Positions 4,744 to 8,310 of a DNA stretch of 8,310 nucleotides are shown piece after piece (position 1 is the first letter of the stretch; every line of letters starts with the position of its first letter). The DNA is from Clostridia bacterium (GTDB lineage Bacteria; Bacillota_A; Clostridia; Oscillospirales; CAG-272): assembly GCA_017936125.1 (NCBI GenBank), contig JAGBGE010000031.1:1-8310 (forward strand). The letters are read 5' to 3'. The notes beneath the pieces were generated by a model. It was given only the letters and a program-made list of their open reading frames with translations. It searched no databases and was not told the DNA's origin. A program made the position numbers and the translations under genes.

Positions 4744-7700
4744 GTGCTTTGGTTGTTTTTGTCCTTTGCTTTCATTGTTACGGTTTTAATCGCCTCACCG
4801 CCCGTCAGCGCTATCATTTTTACCGCTGAGAGACTGAAGTCGTTTGCATACACGGTTAAGGGTTTGTCAATAATGCCGCGCGCAAGCACCTTGATATACG
4901 CGGTATCATACGGAATCAGGCTCTTGCTCTTTAGAATATTGATGTCAATTCGGTCGCCCGAGAGAAAATTCTCACTCAAGGTATCCACGTTTATTATGCC
5001 CTTTCCATTACCGTCGGTATAGACGCAGTCGTTCCCCTTGCGCACCAAATTTTTGGCAAGCGAATCGGTGATCAACTCATCCGCTCTTTCGACATCGACT
5101 CCGAAGCCCTCCAGCGATTCGAGCGACTCGAGTTCTTCGCTAAAGTTCTCGTGCTCCTTTTCATCTGCTTCAGGCTCAACATCTTCCTCATCAATTTCTG
5201 TCTCGGCTTCCTCTTTCGCTTCCGGTTCTTCAACCTCGCTCTCGGTACTTGAGGCTTGCCACTCGGTAATAACTCTGCGCTGCGGCTTGGGCGGTGATAT
5301 AGGAATGGCTCTATTGTTCCATCTGCAACGAGCTATGGCTATCGCGTTCTTTATCCTATGCTTGTTGCGATATGCGAAAACGAAGACGGCAATTAGCGCT
5401 AAAATAAGCAAAAGCCACAATAAAATACCTAGTATTCCTCTAGCGGAAGGATAAGGCAGACGCACTATTTGACCGCCTGTCTGAACGACTGTGTAATTCG
5501 GATTATCAGAGCGCAAGCGGATATATCCACCCGATTCAATCTGCGTGAAAGTAATATTATCACCAAATATCACGTCGCCTTCATTTATTAAATAATCTAT
5601 TTCGCTCGGACTCTCCCATAGGTGCAGAACTACGTCGGGAGTCGTTACCGCGATATTTTTGGGAAGAATTTTGAATTTCGCGCTACATCTCTCACCGTTT
5701 GTACTGAAGGTGTAATTCTTAGAATCTGTCAGCTTTAGCGTAATTTCATATTCTCCTGCATTAGTGTAGACGGGTGCTGACACAATGGTATAAAGTGCCG
5801 AATCACTAATCGGTGTAATGGGCCTGCCGTTGTATGTTGCCACAATCGTAGGAATGGATATTTTGCGCTTCTCTATCCTAAAGCTGCAAGGCAATATTTC
5901 AGGGGGAACATAATTAACTCTGTCATATTCAAGAACTGCCGTTACAGTATAGGTTCCCGCATCAACCGCGCCATCCACGGCATACTCCAAAACGTTTATG
6001 CCATCAGGCAATCCCGAAAGATTCGGCAATAGCCTTGCTCCGCTATAATACTGAACAGTATTCTCCCATCTGACTTGACTGAGGTCATATTCGGCAAGGC
6101 TCACTACTATATCCTGCTTATACGTAAAGTTCTTATATACGAAGCTAACGCTTTCGTCGGATAGTGAAATGAAATTTCCGCTCTCGTAAACGACTCTGAC
6201 AAGCGAGGACTCAATAGATGTTTTAGTGCCGTCGTTATATAGAAGATAGGCATGGAAATCGCTTGGCAGCAGCTTATCAAATACACAAATTTTCTCTTTT
6301 TTTATATCAACGCAAACCTCGATCGCTACCACCTTTTCTATCTCAAAGGCAAATGGCGATGAGGTAAGAGCGTAGTAATTTTCAGTTTCAGCAACCTCGG
6401 CTATGCAATAGTATACGCCTGCATTGCGTGGTGTTTTGATCTCGTTTTTACATTGCGGATCATTGAAATACCGATAGGTAATTTTGCCGAATCTCGACTC
6501 GCCGAAGCCACCCGGCTCGCGACTTTCGTAGCAGGTTTTCGAGGCGGGAGCCGTAGTCCAAGAGTTGTATGATTTGACTATTCTGAAGTCAAAATCTTTG
6601 TTTTCTACCAAAAAGTCGCTGCTTTCTGCCGCAGCCGACGCCTTATAGCTGCCGACGTTTATACCGCCGCCCTGAACATTTATTCTGCATTCAGGCGAGG
6701 TTGCAAGAGGCTTCACCGTCTCTCCGGTATAGGATAACTCGTCGCCGGACCAGCTGACGTATATCCCCTTCGGAATTATTCTAACGGTAGAATAACGAAT
6801 ATCGGGGACAAGGTAATTTTTACTTTTTGTTGTAAAGGATATGTTGACCTCAACTATTCCCTCGTCTACGTGTACGGCTCCTGCCGAAAAGCTATACTCA
6901 AGTCTGATGCCGTCAGCACCCGTCGGCATAACGCCAAGAAGCGTCGGGTAATGTATCCTGCCGTCATATATTGCCTCGGTGGGCATAAAGCTGACACCGC
7001 TCATATCGTACTCGGCGGGCTTGATCTCCCACTCATGCGTGAGAGTGGCAGGCGCATTATAATTCTTACTATCCCAGGATAGCGTTGCCGTTGCTAGATA
7101 ACTGCCTGCATCACGAGCGCGGTCGTTCTTATATCCGACTATATTCACACCGTCAGGTAGTCCCGAGAGATAAACTCGCTTCTCGCTGCCGTCGTAGGAG
7201 AACTCTGCATCACTCCATGACGCAGAGCTTAAATCATAGTCTGCTCTTTTAATTTCGTAGCTACAGCTTGTATTACTAAAATGATAGTTCGGGTCACTGA
7301 CGGAAGCGGTAGCAGTATACCCCACTCCCGCCTCGGTTGCCGCGCCGAAAACTGCGGGATATATGGTCGCGCCGCTGACATCGGTATAATATGCAGTAGG
7401 AATCTTGCTCTTACCGTCGTATACGAAGGACGTGTTAGACCACTTTATCTCGGTCTCGGCAGGCAGAACTGTCATAGTAACCGAGCGAGAGTCGGGCGTG
7501 AGATAATCGCGGCTATCCGTTGAAAAATCGAGCGTGACCGAATAACTGCCAACGTCGCTTCCACCACCAACAATGCTTATTAAAAGCGGAATACCGTCGA
7601 GTCCAACTATTTTGGGCAGTGCTGAGGTGTAGCTCTGACTTCTTCCGTTATACTCTACGGTAAAGTTGCTTGGCGCAAGCTCGGAGAGGTCATACGCCAC

Positions 7701-8063
7701 ACGCTCGACGGTTATCGGCAGGTCGATGCTTCTACCACCGTACGTGAGCGAGAGCGAGGTGTCGCCATATCTGAAGCAATCACCTCGCTGATATGCAAAT
7801 CTCACCTCAGAGAGATTAACCGCTTCAGTGCTGCCATCGTCATACACTGCGCGCAGACTCATTCCGCGCGTATCAAGCTTCTCAAACGCTTTGTACACCG
7901 TCTTTTCCGGGAAAGTCTGTATATATAGCCTCTCTACACTCCGGAAATTACTTCTCTCACCGACTTGTCCGTAGCCAACCGCATTACCTTCTGCCGCTTC
8001 GCTCGAAACAAAAATGCAAGAAAGTGATACAAAAATGACAAGTATTGTTAGTATTTTCTTCAT
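4740..8063 (-). CDS. membrane-anchored MBG/Ig-like repeat protein with cytoplasmic uL15-like domain
   Basis: Function unknown; 1107 residues. Residues 1-23 are a signal peptide (MKKILTILVIFVSLSCIFVS, cleavage probably after SEA). Residues 37-119 look like a bacterial Ig-like (group 3) domain (FPEKTVY, YDDGS, YGGRSIDLPITVE), followed by an array of MBG-type beta domains that often open with YDLS or YDMS. A second Ig-like domain (about 577-656) interrupts the array, which resumes to about 874. ILGILLWLLLILALIAVFVF (877-896) is the transmembrane helix, followed by a basic segment (RNKHRIK). Residues 939-985 are highly acidic. Residues 1002-1096 resemble the C-terminal half of ribosomal protein uL15. 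The predicted topology is array outside, uL15-like domain in the cytoplasm; there is no LPXTG motif. About ten cysteines lie in the extracellular part. The ATG at 8063 has GAGGAG at 6 nt spacing; the frame's upstream extension runs into the promoter and is rejected. The gene is flanked by its own promoter and terminator. Confidence 0.85.
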   Translation of the reverse strand: MKKILTILVIFVSLSCIFVSSEAAEGNAVGYGQVGERSNFRSVERLYIQTFPEKTVYKAFEKLDTRGMSLRAVYDDGSTEAVNLSEVRFAYQRGDCFRYGDTSLSLTYGGRSIDLPITVERVAYDLSELAPSNFTVEYNGRSQSYTSALPKIVGLDGIPLLISIVGGGSDVGSYSVTLDFSTDSRDYLTPDSRSVTMTVLPAETEIKWSNTSFVYDGKSKIPTAYYTDVSGATIYPAVFGAATEAGVGYTATASVSDPNYHFSNTSCSYEIKRADYDLSSASWSDAEFSYDGSEKRVYLSGLPDGVNIVGYKNDRARDAGSYLATATLSWDSKNYNAPATLTHEWEIKPAEYDMSGVSFMPTEAIYDGRIHYPTLLGVMPTGADGIRLEYSFSAGAVHVDEGIVEVNISFTTKSKNYLVPDIRYSTVRIIPKGIYVSWSGDELSYTGETVKPLATSPECRINVQGGGINVGSYKASAAAESSDFLVENKDFDFRIVKSYNSWTTAPASKTCYESREPGGFGESRFGKITYRYFNDPQCKNEIKTPRNAGVYYCIAEVAETENYYALTSSPFAFEIEKVVAIEVCVDIKKEKICVFDKLLPSDFHAYLLYNDGTKTSIESSLVRVVYESGNFISLSDESVSFVYKNFTYKQDIVVSLAEYDLSQVRWENTVQYYSGARLLPNLSGLPDGINVLEYAVDGAVDAGTYTVTAVLEYDRVNYVPPEILPCSFRIEKRKISIPTIVATYNGRPITPISDSALYTIVSAPVYTNAGEYEITLKLTDSKNYTFSTNGERCSAKFKILPKNIAVTTPDVVLHLWESPSEIDYLINEGDVIFGDNITFTQIESGGYIRLRSDNPNYTVVQTGGQIVRLPYPSARGILGILLWLLLILALIAVFVFAYRNKHRIKNAIAIARCRWNNRAIPISPPKPQRRVITEWQASSTESEVEEPEAKEEAETEIDEEDVEPEADEKEHENFSEELESLESLEGFGVDVERADELITDSLAKNLVRKGNDCVYTDGNGKGIINVDTLSENFLSGDRIDINILKSKSLIPYDTAYIKVLARGIIDKPLTVYANDFSLSAVKMIALTGGEAIKTVTMKAKDKNNQST
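4776..5060 (-). other. uL15-like C-terminal domain of the surface protein
   Basis: Residues 1002-1096 contain GKGIINVDTLSENF, then LKSKSLIPYDTAYIKVLARG, then DKPLTVYANDFSLSAVKMI and ALTGGEAIKTV. This follows the order of the ribosomal uL15 C-terminal fold: the 'vN.d.L..F' strand, 'L...glI....vKVLg.G', 'LtvkAh.fS.sA' and the terminal 'aGG'. The basic rRNA-binding N-terminal half of true uL15 is absent and is replaced by the acidic linker. Automatic annotation may therefore name this gene a ribosomal protein, which would be misleading for the whole protein. Confidence 0.75.
5370..5435 (-). other. transmembrane helix of the surface protein
   Basis: Residues 877-898 are almost wholly aliphatic and aromatic and are followed by RNKHRIK, a positive-inside stop-transfer signal. 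With the N-terminal signal peptide this predicts a type I topology, with about 850 residues outside the cell and about 210 inside. Confidence 0.85.
5442..7694 (-). repeat. array of divergent MBG / Ig-like beta domains (protein-level repeats)
   Basis: Within the surface protein I count about nine to ten modules of 65-85 residues. The recurring marks are an opening YDLS or YDMS, a mid-module Y(D/N/S)G, a D(A/V)GxY strand near the end (SDVGSY, RDAGSY, VDAGTY, TNAGEY, RNAGVY), and NYxxP or NYxF before a closing I(K/E/L)(P/R/K). The best-matching pair is LSGLPDGVNIVGY with LSGLPDGINVLEY. The modules are diverged at DNA level, so they are ancient rather than a recent tandem expansion. Such domains serve as adhesive or spacer modules in cell-surface proteins; the ligand here is unknown. 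Confidence 0.8.
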
Positions 8064-8069
8064 TTTTCT

Positions 8070-8075
8070 CTCCTC
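8070..8075 (-). promoter_or_regulatory. ribosome binding site fixing the surface-protein start
   Basis: GAGGAG lies 6 nt upstream of the ATG at 8063. The signal peptide begins immediately at this ATG, whereas longer starts (8084, 8135) would put extra charged residues in front of it and lack a comparable site. Confidence 0.8.
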
Positions 8076-8106
8076 GTTTTCCATTATTTTCCATAAAGTC
8101 GAGTGT

Positions 8107-8135
8107 ATTATACCACTCTTTTGGAAAATCTTCAA
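8107..8135 (-). promoter_or_regulatory. sigma-A promoter of the surface-protein gene
   Basis: TTGAAG (8130-8135) and TATAAT (8107-8112) have a 17-bp spacer on the minus strand, and an extended -10 TGG precedes TATAAT. The predicted start near 8100 leaves a leader of about 37 nt. Confidence 0.8.
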
Positions 8136-8219
8136 TAGAAAACACCGTTAACATTTCTCGCCCGTGCGACACATTACGAAATGCTGTGAGATGATTTGAG
8201 CCGGAATGATTTCTTGCGA

Positions 8220-8310
8220 CAATAAATATCCCCCCGTAGAACGGGGGGTATTTCATTTTCGGGCATAGCCCTAACCGCTACTGGCGACGCACAAGTGCGT
8301 TTTAGATTGA
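8220..8310. repeat. hairpin-dense intergenic segment, possible dispersed repeat
   Basis: The last 90 bases hold three consecutive inverted repeats: the C6/G6 hairpin at 8230-8248, GGGC-ATA-GCCC at 8261-8271, and ACGCAC-AA-GTGCGT at 8287-8300. The minus-strand frames that cross the segment (for example MKYPPFYGG from 8256) have no ribosome binding site and look non-coding. Together with 8136-8220, where I see nothing else, this stretch carries no supported gene. Stacked hairpins in spacer DNA are typical of small non-autonomous repeats, but the window has only one copy, so this is inference. Confidence 0.3.
8225..8259. terminator. G/C-run hairpin, probable intrinsic terminator at the right edge
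   Basis: CCCCCCGT (8230-8237) pairs with ACGGGGGG (8241-8248) over a 3-nt AGA loop. The stem extends with flanking A/T pairs after a one-base bulge. T-rich tails follow on both strands (TATTTCATTTT on plus, ATATTTATT on minus). No gene feeding it is visible in the window; it would most naturally end a minus-strand gene lying beyond 8310. It may instead be one arm of a dispersed hairpin repeat together with the stems to its right. Confidence 0.55.

Noticed and set aside
5038..5454. Plus-strand open frame of 138 codons rich in Ser
   Set aside because: It is the reverse reading of the acidic linker and transmembrane part of the large minus-strand protein. The Ser-rich composition comes from complementing GAA/GAG codons, and there is no ribosome binding site.
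7940..7951. Lipoprotein interpretation of the surface protein via the SLSC stretch in its signal peptide
   Set aside because: The -3 residue is Ser rather than Leu, and the Cys is followed by hydrophobic residues of the same helix. The SEA site just after it fits ordinary signal peptidase I cleavage. (The Cys codon itself lies at about 8016-8018.)
8064..8135. N-terminal extension of the surface protein to position 8135
   Set aside because: The extension begins in the -35 box of the predicted promoter, is untranslated leader by position, and would mask the signal peptide.
7984..8256. Minus-strand open frame of 90 codons (MKYPPFYGG...) ahead of the surface protein
   Set aside because: It overlaps the promoter and signal peptide of the surface protein in another frame, lacks a ribosome binding site, and starts inside a hairpin.

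Overview
The window looks like chromosomal DNA of an uncultured or gut-type Clostridia (Firmicutes). The grounds are the strong AGGAGG-type ribosome binding sites, the sigma-A promoters with 17-bp spacers and extended -10 boxes, the clostridial style of citrate synthase (HAEHGGGNNST and GMGHAVY motifs), and a very large MBG-repeat surface protein of a kind I know from Oscillospiraceae/Christensenellales-like genomes. That taxonomic call is inference; no rRNA gene is present.

Layout. On the minus strand, 1-1028 is the N-terminal three quarters of a citrate synthase, cut by the window edge, with a clear promoter at 1064-1092. The interval 1105-1290 holds an intrinsic terminator and what looks like the decayed remains of a small lipoprotein gene. 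Position 1292-2185 (minus) is a PflA/PflX-like radical SAM protein. It is divergent from a plus-strand dCMP deaminase (2270-2755), which has its own strong promoter and a terminator. The dCMP deaminase converges on a two-gene minus-strand operon. That operon is an RluA-family pseudouridine synthase (start 4615, end 3938) followed after 9 bp by a DHHA1-containing AlaX-type alanyl-tRNA editing protein (3928-2786). Both act on RNA used in translation. A promoter at 4715-4743 drives the operon, and a terminator-like hairpin sits between that promoter and the first start codon, so attenuation is possible.

The largest gene is 4740-8063 (minus), 1107 residues. Its order is signal peptide, bacterial Ig-like domain, a long array of MBG-type beta domains interrupted by a second Ig-like domain, one transmembrane helix, a very acidic linker, and a cytoplasmic C-terminal domain that resembles the C-terminal half of ribosomal protein uL15. 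This extracellular-array-to-ribosomal-protein architecture is the most unusual object in the window. Its function is unknown to me. The right end (about 8220-8310) carries no supported gene but is a hairpin-dense segment that may be a dispersed repeat.

I see no RNA genes, CRISPR array, transposase or phage genes. No gene-free stretch exceeds 300 bases; the two longest (1029-1291 and 8064-8310) are described in their own entries.
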